DNA of 64,000 bases from Macrococcus sp. DPC7161 (GCF_004117835.1 NZ_SDSC01000001.1:62001-126000); one strand, 5' to 3'; positions 45,378 through 55,608 are shown, counted from the stretch's first letter. Made by a program: numbers and translations. Notes: generated from the letters alone by a model not told the origin.

Positions 45378-47189
45378 ATGGGTAAAAAGATAAAAACATT
45401 ATTCCTTGCTTTAATTGACTCTTTAGTTGTAATAGGGGCAATTTTACTAGCTTGGTATATTATTAAAGATTCAAGTTTTCATCCAGTTACATATTATTAT
45501 TTATATTGCGTCACTTTATTAGCGTCGTATCATATATTTGCATTCATTTTCAATTTGTATTATCGAATGTGGATATATGCTAGTGTTAAAGAATTATTAT
45601 CTATTGTTTATGCCGTTACTGCTGCAATTATAACAAGTGCAATGCTTTCTTCATTAGTATTATCATTGTTAAAAATGGATAATACAATCGAAATTAGTTT
45701 ACTTGTGATTGCATGGTTATTCTTAATTGTGTTTATAGGTGGTATTCGTTTAATCTCAAGAATTATGAATAATGATAATTTAGATGATAGTGACTTTGAA
45801 CGTGTGTTAATCTTCGGTGCAGGTCGTGGTGGTACAACACTAGCACGTCAAATGGTCAATGTACCTACAATGAAAATGAAGCCAATCATTTTCTTAGATG
45901 ATGATGAAGACAAAAGTAAACAAGTAATTAATGGTATTAAGGTCATTGGTACAAGACAACAATTAAAGTCTTCAATCGAAAAATATAACATTAATAAAGT
46001 CGTTATTGCTATCCCGTCATTAACAAAAAATAAACTTAAAGAATTACATGAGATATGTGTAGAATGTGGTGTGAATGTTCAAATTATGCCTAACATTGAT
46101 GATGTATTGACGGGGAAAAAAGAAGTGTCACATTTAAAAAATATTGATTTAGAAGATTTATTAGGTCGAGATCCTGTTAAATTGGACTCAGAAGGTATCC
46201 GTGATTTATTAAATAATAAAACGATTTTAATCACTGGTGCTGGTGGTTCAATTGGTTCTGAAATAGTACGTCAAGTCTCAGCATTCGGGCCTGAAAAAGT
46301 ATTACTTTTAGGTCATGGTGAAAATAGCATTTATATGATTCAAATGGAAATGCGCAACAAGTTTAAAGATGGACATACTATTTTTGTACCAATAATTGCT
46401 GATATTCAAGATAGAGAACGTATTTTTAATATTATGGAAGAATATAAACCTGATGTTGTTTATCATGCTGCAGCACATAAACATGTACCATTAATGGAAG
46501 CAAATCCATCTGAAGCAATAAAAAATAATATTTTTGGTACGAAAAATGTTGCAGAAGCTGCTGCAGCTGCAGGTGTTAAATCATTTGTAATGATTTCTAC
46601 AGATAAAGCTGTAAACCCACCAAATATTATGGGAGCAACAAAACGTTGGGCTGAAATGGTTATTCAAAACTTAGATAAAGTTTCAGCTACAAAATTTGTT
46701 GCAGTACGATTTGGTAATGTTTTAGGTAGTCGTGGTTCTGTAATTCCTTTATTCAAACGACAAATTGAAAAAGGTGGTCCAGTAACGGTTACTCATCCTG
46801 ATATCACAAGATACTTTATGACAATTCCAGAAGCAAGTAGATTAGTAATTCAAGCGGGTGCACTTGCTAAAGGTGGAGAAGTATTTGTTTTAGATATGGG
46901 TGAACCTGTAAAAATTGCGGACTTAGCTAAAAATGTTATAGAACTTGCAGGTTATTCTGTAGATGAAATTGGTATTGAATTCTCTGGATTACGTCCAGGT
47001 GAGAAGATGTATGAAGAATTATTAAATGAAAATGAAGTTTCAAGAGAACAAGTTCATGAAAAGATTTTCGTTGGTAAAGCTGTACCTAAAGACTTTGAAT
47101 TGCTAAAGGCAGATATTGCATTATTACCTTCTTTAAGTGATGAAGAAATAAAAAAACTTGTCATAGGTGAAGCCAATAAAAAGTTTTAA
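45378..47189 (+). CDS. CapD/PglF-type UDP-sugar 4,6-dehydratase, membrane-bound
   Basis: A 603-aa protein: four transmembrane helices (about 8-125), a Rossmann-like CoA-binding type domain (about 140-245, IFGAGRGGTTLA), and an SDR dehydratase domain (about 280-590) with GAGGSIGSE (NAD site) and the active-site set STDKAVNPPNIMGATKR, in which Met418 replaces the usual Tyr, with Lys422 kept. That Tyr-to-Met change is normal for long UDP-GlcNAc 4,6-dehydratases such as PglF and S. aureus CapD (607 aa). It makes a 4-keto-6-deoxy sugar nucleotide, on the route to FucNAc or QuiNAc type sugars. AAGAGG precedes the ATG. No later enzyme of that route is adjacent. Confidence 0.88.
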   Translation: MGKKIKTLFLALIDSLVVIGAILLAWYIIKDSSFHPVTYYYLYCVTLLASYHIFAFIFNLYYRMWIYASVKELLSIVYAVTAAIITSAMLSSLVLSLLKMDNTIEISLLVIAWLFLIVFIGGIRLISRIMNNDNLDDSDFERVLIFGAGRGGTTLARQMVNVPTMKMKPIIFLDDDEDKSKQVINGIKVIGTRQQLKSSIEKYNINKVVIAIPSLTKNKLKELHEICVECGVNVQIMPNIDDVLTGKKEVSHLKNIDLEDLLGRDPVKLDSEGIRDLLNNKTILITGAGGSIGSEIVRQVSAFGPEKVLLLGHGENSIYMIQMEMRNKFKDGHTIFVPIIADIQDRERIFNIMEEYKPDVVYHAAAHKHVPLMEANPSEAIKNNIFGTKNVAEAAAAAGVKSFVMISTDKAVNPPNIMGATKRWAEMVIQNLDKVSATKFVAVRFGNVLGSRGSVIPLFKRQIEKGGPVTVTHPDITRYFMTIPEASRLVIQAGALAKGGEVFVLDMGEPVKIADLAKNVIELAGYSVDEIGIEFSGLRPGEKMYEELLNENEVSREQVHEKIFVGKAVPKDFELLKADIALLPSLSDEEIKKLVIGEANKKF

Positions 47190-47201
47190 CAAGATAAAAT
47201 T

Positions 47202-47248
47202 AAAAAACGCTAAAATTGTTTAAAAATAAACATTTTTAGCGTTTTTTT
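47202..47248. terminator. Bidirectional terminator
   Basis: Stem AAAAAACGCTAAAA / TTTTAGCGTTTTTT with A- and T-runs, between converging capD-like and nsrR genes. Confidence 0.9.
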
Positions 47249-47274
47249 ATGATTTATAGTCATTATTTGATTCA

Positions 47275-47700
47275 TTAGATAAGTACTTGTTCCATTGAAA
47301 TGCGTCTATTCAATATATCATCTAAAGTATACTTATCAAGCACAGCAAGGTAAGCTAAAGTTGCTTCATGTAATACGCTTTGTAATCCACAGCGATTGAT
47401 TAGTGGGCATGTATTGGTTTCTGAATTAAAGCATTCTACAATATCAAAATGCTCTTCAGTTTTCTTAATTAAAGAACCAATATTAATGCTTTTAGGGTCT
47501 TTTTTCATCAATAATCCGCCACCTCGACCACGAATGGTTTCAAGGTATCCCAAGTTCGCTAAGTTATTAACAACTTTCGTTAAGTGATTTTTAGATATAT
47601 TATAAAATTTAGCAATCTCATCAATTTGTACACGATGATCTGCTTGCGCTACATACATCAAAACACGTAATGAGTAATCAGAATATAATGTCAGTTTCAT
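47275..47700 (-). CDS. nsrR: Nitric-oxide-sensing Rrf2 repressor
   Basis: NsrR is a [4Fe-4S] repressor that releases DNA when NO attacks its cluster. The 141-aa protein has the Rrf2 winged helix (YSLRVLMYVA..VQIDEIAKFYNISKNHLTKVVNNLANLGYLETIRGRGGG) and the three cluster cysteines Cys90, Cys98 and Cys104, with spacing as in B. subtilis NsrR, and the conserved AYLAVLDKYTLDDIL end. The internal ATG (MKLTLYSDYS) is chosen since GGAG is eight bases away; the first ATG is only two. It diverges from hmp, whose promoter region holds a matching operator. Confidence 0.9.
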   Translation of the reverse strand: MKLTLYSDYSLRVLMYVAQADHRVQIDEIAKFYNISKNHLTKVVNNLANLGYLETIRGRGGGLLMKKDPKSINIGSLIKKTEEHFDIVECFNSETNTCPLINRCGLQSVLHEATLAYLAVLDKYTLDDILNRRISMEQVLI

Positions 47701-47827
47701 ATACATCGCTCCATTCTTTAATCATATTATAATCTAAACTTGTAAATGATATACTTCTTAAATTAAATTTTTTGTGACATTTTCAAAAGATATTCTGTAT
47801 TTTTACACTATTTTTCACGGTATTTAT

Positions 47828-47856
47828 TTGAACTTACAAATGTAAAGGTGTATGAT
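47828..47856 (+). promoter_or_regulatory. hmp promoter
   Basis: TTGAAC, 17 bases, TATGAT. The NsrR-like operator begins 12 bases after the -10 box. Confidence 0.65.
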
Positions 47857-47868
47857 ATAAGAGTGAAT

Positions 47869-47895
47869 TAAAGATGTATTATTAATGTATCTTTA
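47869..47895. promoter_or_regulatory. NsrR operator of hmp
   Basis: Inverted repeat TAAAGATGTAT / ATGTATCTTTA around five central bases. It agrees with the class I NsrR site of Bacillus (AAGATGYATTT-type half sites). It covers the start of transcription, so binding would block hmp. Confidence 0.8.
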
Positions 47896-47918
47896 AAGTG
47901 AATTTAGGGGGAAACAAA

Positions 47919-49067
47919 ATGTTAAGTGAAGAAACGAAATCAATTATTAAAGCAACAGTACCAGTATTAGAAGCGCATGGAACAGAAATTACGAGTGCAT
48001 TTTATAAACATATGTTTGAAACACATCCAGAATTATTAAATGTATTTAATAAAACAAATCAAAAATTAGGACGTCAACAAACTGCCTTAGCTCAAACTGT
48101 ATTAGCGGCAGCAAAACATATTGATCATTTAGAAGCAATTATTCCAAACGTTAACCAAATCGCACATAAACACCGTGCATTGGAAATTAAAGCAGAACAT
48201 TATCCAATCGTTGGTGAAAACTTAATTTGGGCAATTCAACATGTATTAGGTGATGCAGCAACACCTGAAATCGTTGATGCATGGACACAAACTTATGGTG
48301 TGATTGCTGATGTATTCATCCAAATGGAGAAAGCATTATATGATAATGCTGATTGGGAAGATTTTAAAGCGTTCAAAGTTGTTGATATTAAAGAAGAAAC
48401 TAAAGATATTAAATCATTTACAGTACAACCTGTTGAAGCAATGGAATTAAAACCAGTAGTAGCTGGTCAATACATTACTGTTAAAGTAAAACCTCTAGGT
48501 GAAGAAAATACGGCTTTACGTCATTATTCAATTTGCTCAATAAATATTGATAAAGGTCTACGTTTTGCAGTAAAACGTGATATTGCAGGCGAAGAAAAAG
48601 GATTAGTATCAAACTATTTACATGATGAGGTAAAAGTTGGAGATGAAATTTTATTAACTGCGCCGGCTGGAGAGTTTTTAATTGAAGAAAGTGATAAAGA
48701 TGTCGTGTTATTAAGTGGTGGTGTAGGTATGACACCTATTATGGCAATGTTACAAGATCAATTATCAAAAGGTAAAAAAGTGAAATTTATTCACTCTGCA
48801 TATAATAAAGATGCAGTGCCATTTAAATCTGAGATAGCATCATTAGAAAATAATGAGCAAGTTGAATTCTATTTTAATTACACTGAATTAAACGGCCGTT
48901 TAAATAAAGAGAAGTTAGCACAGTTAATTTCTGGTGAAGAAAAAGTATATATGTGTGGTTCTGTTGGATTTATGGAATCAATGTTAGAATTATTAAATGA
49001 TTTAGGCATTGCACGTGAACACATTCATTTCGAGCCATTTGGTCCAAAAATGAGTATTACTGCTTAA
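47919..49067 (+). CDS. hmp: Flavohemoglobin, nitric oxide dioxygenase
   Basis: Turns NO and oxygen into nitrate using NADH, protecting the cell from nitrosative stress. The 382-aa protein has the globin domain (1-137) with distal Tyr29 and Gln53 and proximal His85, an FAD domain with RHYSICS, and an NAD(P)H domain with SGGVGMTPIMAML and CGSVGFM, ending in EPFGP. All key residues agree with E. coli Hmp numbering. The ATG has AGGGGGAAAC upstream; earlier in-frame starts lie in the operator. Regulated by NsrR as described. In S. aureus hmp is elsewhere, as I recall. Confidence 0.96.
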   Translation: MLSEETKSIIKATVPVLEAHGTEITSAFYKHMFETHPELLNVFNKTNQKLGRQQTALAQTVLAAAKHIDHLEAIIPNVNQIAHKHRALEIKAEHYPIVGENLIWAIQHVLGDAATPEIVDAWTQTYGVIADVFIQMEKALYDNADWEDFKAFKVVDIKEETKDIKSFTVQPVEAMELKPVVAGQYITVKVKPLGEENTALRHYSICSINIDKGLRFAVKRDIAGEEKGLVSNYLHDEVKVGDEILLTAPAGEFLIEESDKDVVLLSGGVGMTPIMAMLQDQLSKGKKVKFIHSAYNKDAVPFKSEIASLENNEQVEFYFNYTELNGRLNKEKLAQLISGEEKVYMCGSVGFMESMLELLNDLGIAREHIHFEPFGPKMSITA

Positions 49068-49095
49068 TAGAAAATATTATAAGATTAAACATAAA

Positions 49096-49140
49096 AAGAA
49101 AACACTTTAATCCCAAATTATGGGATTAAAGTGTTTTTTT
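49096..49140. terminator. Bidirectional terminator
   Basis: Stem AAACACTTTAATCCC / GGGATTAAAGTGTTT, loop of 7, between converging hmp and folD. Confidence 0.93.
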
Positions 49141-49154
49141 AATTTCATCATTTA

Positions 49155-50006
49155 TTATTTATTATTAATACGTTTTGCAGCTAATAAAGTATTGTTTAGT
49201 ACCATTGTAATTGTTAATGGACCAACGCCACCTGGAACTGGTGTAATTGCTGAAGCAACTTCTGCTACTTCATCATACATCACATCACCAGTTAATTTAC
49301 CATCAACGACTGTATTACCTACATCGACAATTACAGCACCTGGTTTTACGTCTTCTTTTGTTACTAAACCAGGTTTACCAACTGCAGATACAATGACATC
49401 TGAACGTTTTAATACTTCTTTCATGTTTTTACTTCTAGAGTGTAATAATGTCACTGTTGCATTTGCATCTGTTAATAATTTTGCAACAGGTTGTCCTACG
49501 ATGTGACTTCTACCGATAACGGCAACATCAGCACCTTCTAATGACATATCCGCATTTTTTAAAATTTCCATAATACCAAGCGGTGTACATGGAATGTATG
49601 TTTCCATACCAGCATATAAACGACCAATATTGATTGGGCTAAATCCATCTACGTCTTTTTCTGGTGAGATAGCTTCTAATATTTTTGTTTCTTCAATTTG
49701 TTTTGGAAGAGGTACTTGAACTAAAATACCATGGACTTCTGTATCATTATTTAATTGATCAATTACTTTTAATAACTCTTCTTCAGTTGTTGTTTCTTCT
49801 AAGTGAATAATTTCAGACTTCATGCCAATTTTTTCAGCAGATTTCTTTTTATTATTTACATAACTTTGGCTCGCACCATCATTACCTACTAATACTACTG
49901 TTAGATTTGGTGTGATGCCTTCAGATTTAAGTTTTTCAACTTCCTCTTGTAAACCTGCTCTGTAATTTTTTGCAATTTCTCTACCGTCTAAAACTTTTGC
50001 TACCAT
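49155..50006 (-). CDS. folD: Methylene-THF dehydrogenase / cyclohydrolase
   Basis: Bifunctional folate enzyme that makes 10-formyl-THF, the one-carbon donor for PurN and PurH encoded in the divergent operon. The 283-aa protein is full length: [23 protein letters not shown] with the active-site Lys, [31 protein letters not shown], the NADP site [12 protein letters not shown], and [10 protein letters not shown]. The ATG with GGAGGG upstream is preferred to a GTG five codons earlier. It diverges from purE, and a CGAAC box lies between its start and promoter area, so PurR control of both genes is likely. Confidence 0.96.
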   Translation of the reverse strand: MVAKVLDGREIAKNYRAGLQEEVEKLKSEGITPNLTVVLVGNDGASQSYVNNKKKSAEKIGMKSEIIHLEETTTEEELLKVIDQLNNDTEVHGILVQVPLPKQIEETKILEAISPEKDVDGFSPINIGRLYAGMETYIPCTPLGIMEILKNADMSLEGADVAVIGRSHIVGQPVAKLLTDANATVTLLHSRSKNMKEVLKRSDVIVSAVGKPGLVTKEDVKPGAVIVDVGNTVVDGKLTGDVMYDEVAEVASAITPVPGGVGPLTITMVLNNTLLAAKRINNK

Positions 50007-50022
50007 CTTTTTTCCCTCCACA

Positions 50023-50033
50023 TATCGAACGAT
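50023..50033. promoter_or_regulatory. CGAAC box near folD
   Basis: TATCGAACGAT, a partial match to the PurR box of Bacillus (CGAAC in A/T flanks). Confidence 0.4.
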
Positions 50034-50063
50034 ATAATATTATACAATAACAATTTTACTTCA

Positions 50064-50076
50064 AAAAACGAACAAA
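50064..50076 (+). promoter_or_regulatory. PurR box 1
   Basis: AAAAACGAACAAA, close to the known AWWWCCGAACWWT consensus. It is the direct-orientation half of a pair with the next site. Confidence 0.6.
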
Positions 50077-50104
50077 AACTTTAAAAACTATAAAAAGTTT
50101 ATAA

Positions 50105-50118
50105 AATGTTCGTGATTT
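50105..50118 (-). promoter_or_regulatory. PurR box 2
   Basis: AATGTTCGTGATT, inverted relative to box 1. The CGAA cores are 36 bases apart, wider than the 16-17 usual in Bacillus. Confidence 0.6.
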
Positions 50119-50120
50119 GA

Positions 50121-50149
50121 TTGAAAAATACCGAGTTCATTGTTATCCT
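50121..50149 (+). promoter_or_regulatory. Candidate purE promoter
   Basis: TTGAAA, 17 bases, TATCCT with TG nearby. The -10 box is poor. The leader to the GTG is only about 60 bases, too short for a purine riboswitch. Confidence 0.4.
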
Positions 50150-50172
50150 ATATAAGTAATATACACTTATTT

Positions 50173-50186
50173 TATAAGCGTTTTCA
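50173..50186 (+). promoter_or_regulatory. cre-like site in the purE leader
   Basis: TATAAGCGTTTTCA agrees at 12 of 14 positions with TGAAAGCGTTTTCA, a strong CcpA site. It lies past the candidate start, where CcpA would act as a roadblock. Confidence 0.5.
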
Positions 50187-50213
50187 AATAATTTTTATTG
50201 AGGTGAGTCTTCT

Positions 50214-50696
50214 GTGAAAGTTGCTGTGATTATGGGTTCAAGTTCAGATTGGGCTACGATGAAAGAAGCATGTGAAATGTTAGAGGCTTTCGACATACCG
50301 TTTGAAAGTAAAGTCGTTTCAGCACATCGTACGCCACTTGAAATGGTTGAATTCAGTCGAAATGCAAGAAAAAATGGTTTTGATTGTATCATTGCTGGTG
50401 CGGGTGGCGCGGCACATTTACCAGGTATGGTTGCTTCAATGACAACATTACCGGTAATTGGTGTTCCAATTATGACAAAAGCACTTAAAGGAATGGATTC
50501 TTTACTTTCTATCGTTCAAATGCCAGGAGGAATTCCTGTAGCGACAACTGCAATTGGTAGTGCAGGTGCAAAAAATGCTGGGATTTTAGCGGCAAGAATG
50601 TTAAGTATTAGCAATCAAGATTTAGTAAAAAAATTAGATGACTATGAATCGAGTTTAGTTCAGAAAGTTGAGGCTATGCAAGATGACCTTAAATAA
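50214..50696 (+). CDS. purE: N5-CAIR mutase
   Basis: First gene of the purine operon; converts N5-carboxyaminoimidazole ribonucleotide to CAIR. The 160-aa protein opens with [12 protein letters not shown] and has SAHRTP (catalytic His) and [15 protein letters not shown], all family hallmarks. It starts at a GTG with GAGGTGA. purK overlaps its end by 14 bases. Operon order purE-K-C-S-Q-L-F-M-N-H-D is the one I know from staphylococci. Confidence 0.97.
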   Translation: MKVAVIMGSSSDWATMKEACEMLEAFDIPFESKVVSAHRTPLEMVEFSRNARKNGFDCIIAGAGGAAHLPGMVASMTTLPVIGVPIMTKALKGMDSLLSIVQMPGGIPVATTAIGSAGAKNAGILAARMLSISNQDLVKKLDDYESSLVQKVEAMQDDLK

Positions 50697-51795
50697 ATTA
50701 AAGATCGGACAAACAATTGGCATTATTGGTGGTGGCCAATTAGGTAAAATGATGGCACAATCTGCTCAACGTATGGGTTTTAAAGTAGCTGTACTTGATC
50801 CAGATGATACATGTCCTGCTAAACATGTTTGTCATCATTTTATTCATGCTGGATATAATGATATCGAAGCATTAAATCAATTAGGTGAATATAGTGATGT
50901 CATCACTTATGAATTTGAAAATATCAGTGCAGAAGCGTTGAAAGAAATTGTTGATAAATATCATGTACCTCAAGGTTATGAAACGGTATTAACATTACAA
51001 AATAGATTGGCAGAAAAAGAAGCTATCCGAAATAGTGGTGCCGCAGTTGTACCATATATGAAAGTTGCATCATATGATGACCTTGTGACTGCTGTTTCAA
51101 CGTTAGGTTTACCAATTATGTTAAAAACAACATTTGGTGGCTATGATGGTAAAGGTCAAATGGTTATTAATACTCCTGAAGATATGAATGGCGCAAAGGA
51201 TATGATTCAAGCAGGTTTATTGGTTGCCGAAAAACGAATTGATTTAGATTTTGAAATTTCAATAACAGCTTCAAGAAATGAAGTAGGTGAAATCAGTTAC
51301 TTCCCTGTTCAAGAAAATGTTCACAGAGATCAGATATTATTTTCAACAACAGTAAAACATGAGCATCCATACACGAAACGTGCCATAATGGAAGTAGAAA
51401 AAATCATGAAACAAATTCATTTTGTTGGTACATTCACAGTAGAATTTTTCATCGACAAATCAGGTGAATTGTACGTGAATGAAATTGCACCGAGACCGCA
51501 CAACTCAGGTCATTATTCAATTGAAGCATGTGACTATTCACAGTTTGATACGCATATTTTATCAATTGCTAATTGGAAAATGCCTAAAGTTAAATTATTG
51601 AGTGAAGCAGTAATGTATAACTTACTTGGTCAAGATTTAGATTTAATGGAAGATTTATTTGATTCACACCCTGAATGGCATGTACACGTTTACGGTAAAG
51701 AATTACGTAAACATAATCGCAAAATGGGTCATTTAACATTGCTTTTAGATTCACATCAAGATAGTTATTATCCAATTTATAAGGAGCGAGTTTAA
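50683..51795 (+). CDS. purK: N5-CAIR synthetase, ATPase subunit
   Basis: ATP-grasp enzyme that carboxylates AIR with bicarbonate to N5-CAIR. The 370-aa protein has [17 protein letters not shown], the ATP-grasp [12 protein letters not shown] loop, [16 protein letters not shown] and [12 protein letters not shown]. The ATG (MTLNKLK) has GAGG nine bases away and overlaps purE by 14 bases. It ends directly against the purC start. Confidence 0.96.
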   Translation: MTLNKLKIGQTIGIIGGGQLGKMMAQSAQRMGFKVAVLDPDDTCPAKHVCHHFIHAGYNDIEALNQLGEYSDVITYEFENISAEALKEIVDKYHVPQGYETVLTLQNRLAEKEAIRNSGAAVVPYMKVASYDDLVTAVSTLGLPIMLKTTFGGYDGKGQMVINTPEDMNGAKDMIQAGLLVAEKRIDLDFEISITASRNEVGEISYFPVQENVHRDQILFSTTVKHEHPYTKRAIMEVEKIMKQIHFVGTFTVEFFIDKSGELYVNEIAPRPHNSGHYSIEACDYSQFDTHILSIANWKMPKVKLLSEAVMYNLLGQDLDLMEDLFDSHPEWHVHVYGKELRKHNRKMGHLTLLLDSHQDSYYPIYKERV

Positions 51796-52494
51796 ATGTT
51801 AGTCTATGAAGGTAAAGCAAAACGCGTATTCTCTACAGATGACGAGCAAGTATTTCGTATTGAATACAAAGATGAAGTGACTGCAGGAAATGGTGCTAAG
51901 AAAGATAAAATGGAAGGTAAAGGCCGATTAAATAACTTAATTACAAGTCATTTCTTTGAACGTTTACAAAAAGAAGGACTAGAAAGTCATTTTATTAAAC
52001 GTTTATCTGAGACAGAACAATTGGTTAAAAAAGTTGAAATCATTCCTTTAGAAGTTGTAGTTCGTAACGTTGCTGCTGGATCAATTGTGAAACGTTTAGG
52101 TTTTGAAAAAGGTCAAGCTTTTGATGCGCCATTAGTTGAATTCTATTACAAAAAAGATGAGTTAAACGATCCGTTTATTTCAGATGATCATGTGAAATTA
52201 TTGCATATTGCGAATGATGAAGATATTAAAGAATTAAAACGTCAAGCATTACAAGTGAATGAAACTTTAATTAAAATCATGAATGAAATGAATTTAACTT
52301 TAGTAGACTTCAAAATTGAATTCGGTAAAGATAAAGACGGTAAAATTTTATTAGCTGATGAAATTTCACCAGATACTTGCCGTATTTGGGATAAGGAAAC
52401 AAAAGAAAACTTTGATAAAGATGTTTACCGTGAAGACACGGGTTCATTAATTGATACTTATACTAAATTCTTAACTAAATTGGAGGAAATTTAA
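51796..52494 (+). CDS. purC: SAICAR synthetase
   Basis: Joins CAIR and aspartate. The 232-aa protein has [19 protein letters not shown]-type and [21 protein letters not shown] and [12 protein letters not shown] signatures. It starts immediately after the purK stop, with AAGGAGCGAG as ribosome site in purK. Confidence 0.96.
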   Translation: MLVYEGKAKRVFSTDDEQVFRIEYKDEVTAGNGAKKDKMEGKGRLNNLITSHFFERLQKEGLESHFIKRLSETEQLVKKVEIIPLEVVVRNVAAGSIVKRLGFEKGQAFDAPLVEFYYKKDELNDPFISDDHVKLLHIANDEDIKELKRQALQVNETLIKIMNEMNLTLVDFKIEFGKDKDGKILLADEISPDTCRIWDKETKENFDKDVYREDTGSLIDTYTKFLTKLEEI

Positions 52495-52496
52495 TC

Positions 52497-52757
52497 ATGA
52501 AAAAAATCGAACTTTACATCACATTACAACCACAGGTATTAGACACTCAAGGACAAACTTTAACGCGTGCTGTTCATGATTTAGGTTACAATCAAGTCAA
52601 TGATATCCGTGTCGGAAAAGTATTATATATGACAGTTGAAGAATCAACTGAAGAAGCGGTAGCAAATGTTGTAAATACATTATCTGAAAAATTATTTGCA
52701 AACACAGTAATCGAAGAATACAGTTTCAAAATTGTTGATGATAAGGAGACGAAATAA
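52497..52757 (+). CDS. purS: FGAM synthetase, PurS subunit
   Basis: Small 86-aa subunit that holds PurL and PurQ together in the Gram-positive three-part FGAM synthetase. Typical parts: [18 protein letters not shown] and VRVGK-like [10 protein letters not shown]. Two bases after purC; its stop overlaps the purQ start by one base (TAATG). Confidence 0.95.
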   Translation: MKKIELYITLQPQVLDTQGQTLTRAVHDLGYNQVNDIRVGKVLYMTVEESTEEAVANVVNTLSEKLFANTVIEEYSFKIVDDKETK

Positions 52758-53422
52758 TGAAATTTGCTGTAATTGAATTTCCAGGTTCAAACTGTGATAG
52801 AGACATGTTCAATGCAGCGATCAACACAGGGTTTGAAGCTGAATATGTTGACTATCGTAAAACAAGTTTAGAAGGTTTTGATGGCGTTTTAATTCCAGGT
52901 GGATTCTCATTTGGTGACTACTTACGTTGTGGTGCAATGGCTCGTGTAGCACCAATTATGGATGAAGTAAAACGTATTGCAAGTGAAGGGAAACCAGTCT
53001 TAGGGGTATGTAATGGTTTCCAAATTTTAACGGAAGTTGGTTTATTACCTGGTGCTTTAATGCATAATACTAGCCACAAATTTATTTGTCGTAATGAATC
53101 TTTAAAAATTGTAAATAACGAAACGAAATTTACACATTTATACGACAAAGATGAGACAGTTGTTTACCCAATTGCTCACGGTGAAGGGAACTACTATTGT
53201 TCAGATGAAACTTTAGCTGAATTAAAAGCAAATAACCAAATTATTTTAACTTATAATGATAATCCAAACGGATCTATTGAAGATATCGCTGGGATTGTGA
53301 ATAAAGAAGGTAACGTATGTGGTATGATGCCTCACCCAGAACGTGGTATGGAAGCATTACTAGGTAGTGCGGATGGCGTTAAATTATTCCAATCAATTCT
53401 TGAAAGCTGGGGGACAAAGTAA
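52757..53422 (+). CDS. purQ: FGAM synthetase, glutaminase subunit
   Basis: 221-aa glutamine amidotransferase giving ammonia to PurL. Class I triad: Cys in GVCNGFQIL, His and Glu in [10 protein letters not shown]. It opens with [13 protein letters not shown]. Its stop overlaps the purL start by one base. Confidence 0.96.
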   Translation: MKFAVIEFPGSNCDRDMFNAAINTGFEAEYVDYRKTSLEGFDGVLIPGGFSFGDYLRCGAMARVAPIMDEVKRIASEGKPVLGVCNGFQILTEVGLLPGALMHNTSHKFICRNESLKIVNNETKFTHLYDKDETVVYPIAHGEGNYYCSDETLAELKANNQIILTYNDNPNGSIEDIAGIVNKEGNVCGMMPHPERGMEALLGSADGVKLFQSILESWGTK

Positions 53423-55608
53423 TGGCTAAATTTTTAGAACCATCTGTTGAAGAAATTAAATCGAATCGTTTATATGCAGAGATGGGTTTATCAGATAAAG
53501 AATATGATAAAGTTGTTGAAATTTTAGGTAGACAACCAAACTATACAGAAATCGGTATTTTTTCTGTAATGTGGAGTGAACACTGCTCTTACAAGCATTC
53601 TAAACCGTTTTTAAAACAATTTCCGACTTCAGGTGAACGCGTATTAATGGGTCCAGGTGAAGGTGCTGGGGTTGTTGATATCGGCGATAACCAAGCGGTT
53701 GTTTTTAAAGTAGAATCTCATAACCATCCATCAGCGATTGAACCTTACCAAGGTGCAGCTACAGGTGTTGGTGGTATCGTTCGTGACATCGTTTCAATCG
53801 GTGCGAGACCAATTCAATTATTAAACAGTTTACGTTTTGGTGAGTTAACAGAAAAGCAAAACCAACGTTTATTTAGTGGTGTTGTTGCTGGTATTGGTGG
53901 TTATGGTAACTGTATTGGTATCCCTGCAGTCGCTGGAGAAATCGAATTTGATTCACGATATGAAGGTAATCCATTAGTTAATGCAATGTGTGTGGGTATT
54001 ATTGACCATGATAAAATCCAAAAAGGGACTGCTAAAGGTGTAGGTAACCCAGTCATTTATGTTGGATTAAAAACAGGTCGAGACGGTATTCATGGTGCGA
54101 CATTTGCATCTGAAGAATTGAATGAAGAATCAGAAGCGAAACGTCCATCAGTTCAAATTGGTGACCCTTTCGTAGGTAAAAAGTTAATGGAAGCGACACT
54201 TGAAGCAATCACTTATCCAGAATTAGTAGGTATTCAAGACATGGGTGCTGCAGGTTTAACTTCTTCAAGTTCTGAAATGGCTGCAAAAGGCGGTTCAGGA
54301 ATCCATTTACAATTAGAAAAGGTACCAACACGTGAAGCAGGTATTTCTCCATATGAAATGATGCTTTCAGAAACACAAGAGCGTATGCTTTTAGTAGTAG
54401 AAAAAGGCACAGAACAAAAATTCTTAGATTTATTTGAACATCATGAATTAGATGCTGCTGTAATCGGTGAAGTTACGGATACTGATCGCTTTGTATTAAC
54501 TTATGAAGATGAAGTTTATGCAGATATTCCTGTTCAACCATTATCAGATGAAGCACCAGTTTACGTATTAGAAGGTAAAGCTGCGGAGTTCAGTGCTGTA
54601 AATCATGATTATTCAAATATTGATGCACAAGATACATTTAAAAAGTTATTAAATCATCCAACAATTGCTTCAAAAACTTGGGCATATTCTCAATATGATC
54701 AACAAGTAGGAGCGAATACAATTATTAAACCAGGTCTTTCTGCTGGTGTAACTCGTGTAGAAGGTACAAACAAAGCCATTGCTTCTACAATCGATGGAGA
54801 AGCTAGATATGTATTTAACAATCCATATGAAGGTGGAAAAATGGTTGTTGCAGAAGCTTACCGTAATTTAGTTGCAGTGGGTAGTTTACCACTTGCAATG
54901 ACGGATTGCTTAAACTATGGTAACCCTGAAAAACCAGAAATCTATCAACAATTAGCAGATTCAACACGTGGTATGGCTGAAGCATGTGGCGCTTTAAATA
55001 CACCTGTCGTTTCAGGAAACGTATCTTTATATAACGAAACGAAAGGTGAAGCGATTTTCCCAACACCTGTTGTAGGTATGGTTGGTTTAATTGAAGATGT
55101 TGAATACTTAAAAGGATATCAACCAACTGCAGGAGAAAAAATGTACTTAGTTGGTGAATTGAAAGATGCATTTGGTGGATCTCAATTAGAAAAATTAATG
55201 TTTAATGAAGTGAGCCATGAAGAGATTTCAATTGATTTAGATATGGAAGTGCGCCGTGGTGAAGTGATTCGCAATGCAGTAAAAGATGGCGTATTATCAC
55301 ATGTACAATCAGTTGGTAAAGGTGGCGCAGCGATTAAATTAGGTCAAATTGCAGCGTATACTGGTACAGGTTTAGACGTAACGCTTGAAGCGACAAATGC
55401 ACAAAGTTTTGCTGAAATTCCAGGTAACTATATTGTGATTGTTAAAGAAGGTCAATCATTTGAAGCTGAAAATGCAACATTCATTGGTACTTTCGGTGGC
55501 GATCGTGTCATCATCAAAACTAAAGACGGAGAAATTAACGTACCAGTAGAAGAAGTGGCTTCTACTTGGAAAGGGGCAATTGAAAAATGTATGACATCCG
55601 CGGTTTAA
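53422..55608 (+). CDS. purL: FGAM synthetase, large subunit
   Basis: 728-aa short-form PurL that makes FGAM from FGAR, ATP and ammonia. Seen: [55 protein letters not shown], and [16 protein letters not shown] in the second half. Length matches the S. aureus protein. The last 22 bases overlap purF. Confidence 0.97.
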   Translation: MAKFLEPSVEEIKSNRLYAEMGLSDKEYDKVVEILGRQPNYTEIGIFSVMWSEHCSYKHSKPFLKQFPTSGERVLMGPGEGAGVVDIGDNQAVVFKVESHNHPSAIEPYQGAATGVGGIVRDIVSIGARPIQLLNSLRFGELTEKQNQRLFSGVVAGIGGYGNCIGIPAVAGEIEFDSRYEGNPLVNAMCVGIIDHDKIQKGTAKGVGNPVIYVGLKTGRDGIHGATFASEELNEESEAKRPSVQIGDPFVGKKLMEATLEAITYPELVGIQDMGAAGLTSSSSEMAAKGGSGIHLQLEKVPTREAGISPYEMMLSETQERMLLVVEKGTEQKFLDLFEHHELDAAVIGEVTDTDRFVLTYEDEVYADIPVQPLSDEAPVYVLEGKAAEFSAVNHDYSNIDAQDTFKKLLNHPTIASKTWAYSQYDQQVGANTIIKPGLSAGVTRVEGTNKAIASTIDGEARYVFNNPYEGGKMVVAEAYRNLVAVGSLPLAMTDCLNYGNPEKPEIYQQLADSTRGMAEACGALNTPVVSGNVSLYNETKGEAIFPTPVVGMVGLIEDVEYLKGYQPTAGEKMYLVGELKDAFGGSQLEKLMFNEVSHEEISIDLDMEVRRGEVIRNAVKDGVLSHVQSVGKGGAAIKLGQIAAYTGTGLDVTLEATNAQSFAEIPGNYIVIVKEGQSFEAENATFIGTFGGDRVIIKTKDGEINVPVEEVASTWKGAIEKCMTSAV

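Noticed and set aside
50119-50213. Purine riboswitch before purE, as in Bacillus.
   Set aside because: The leader is too short for the three-way junction aptamer, and no matching loops or terminator are seen.
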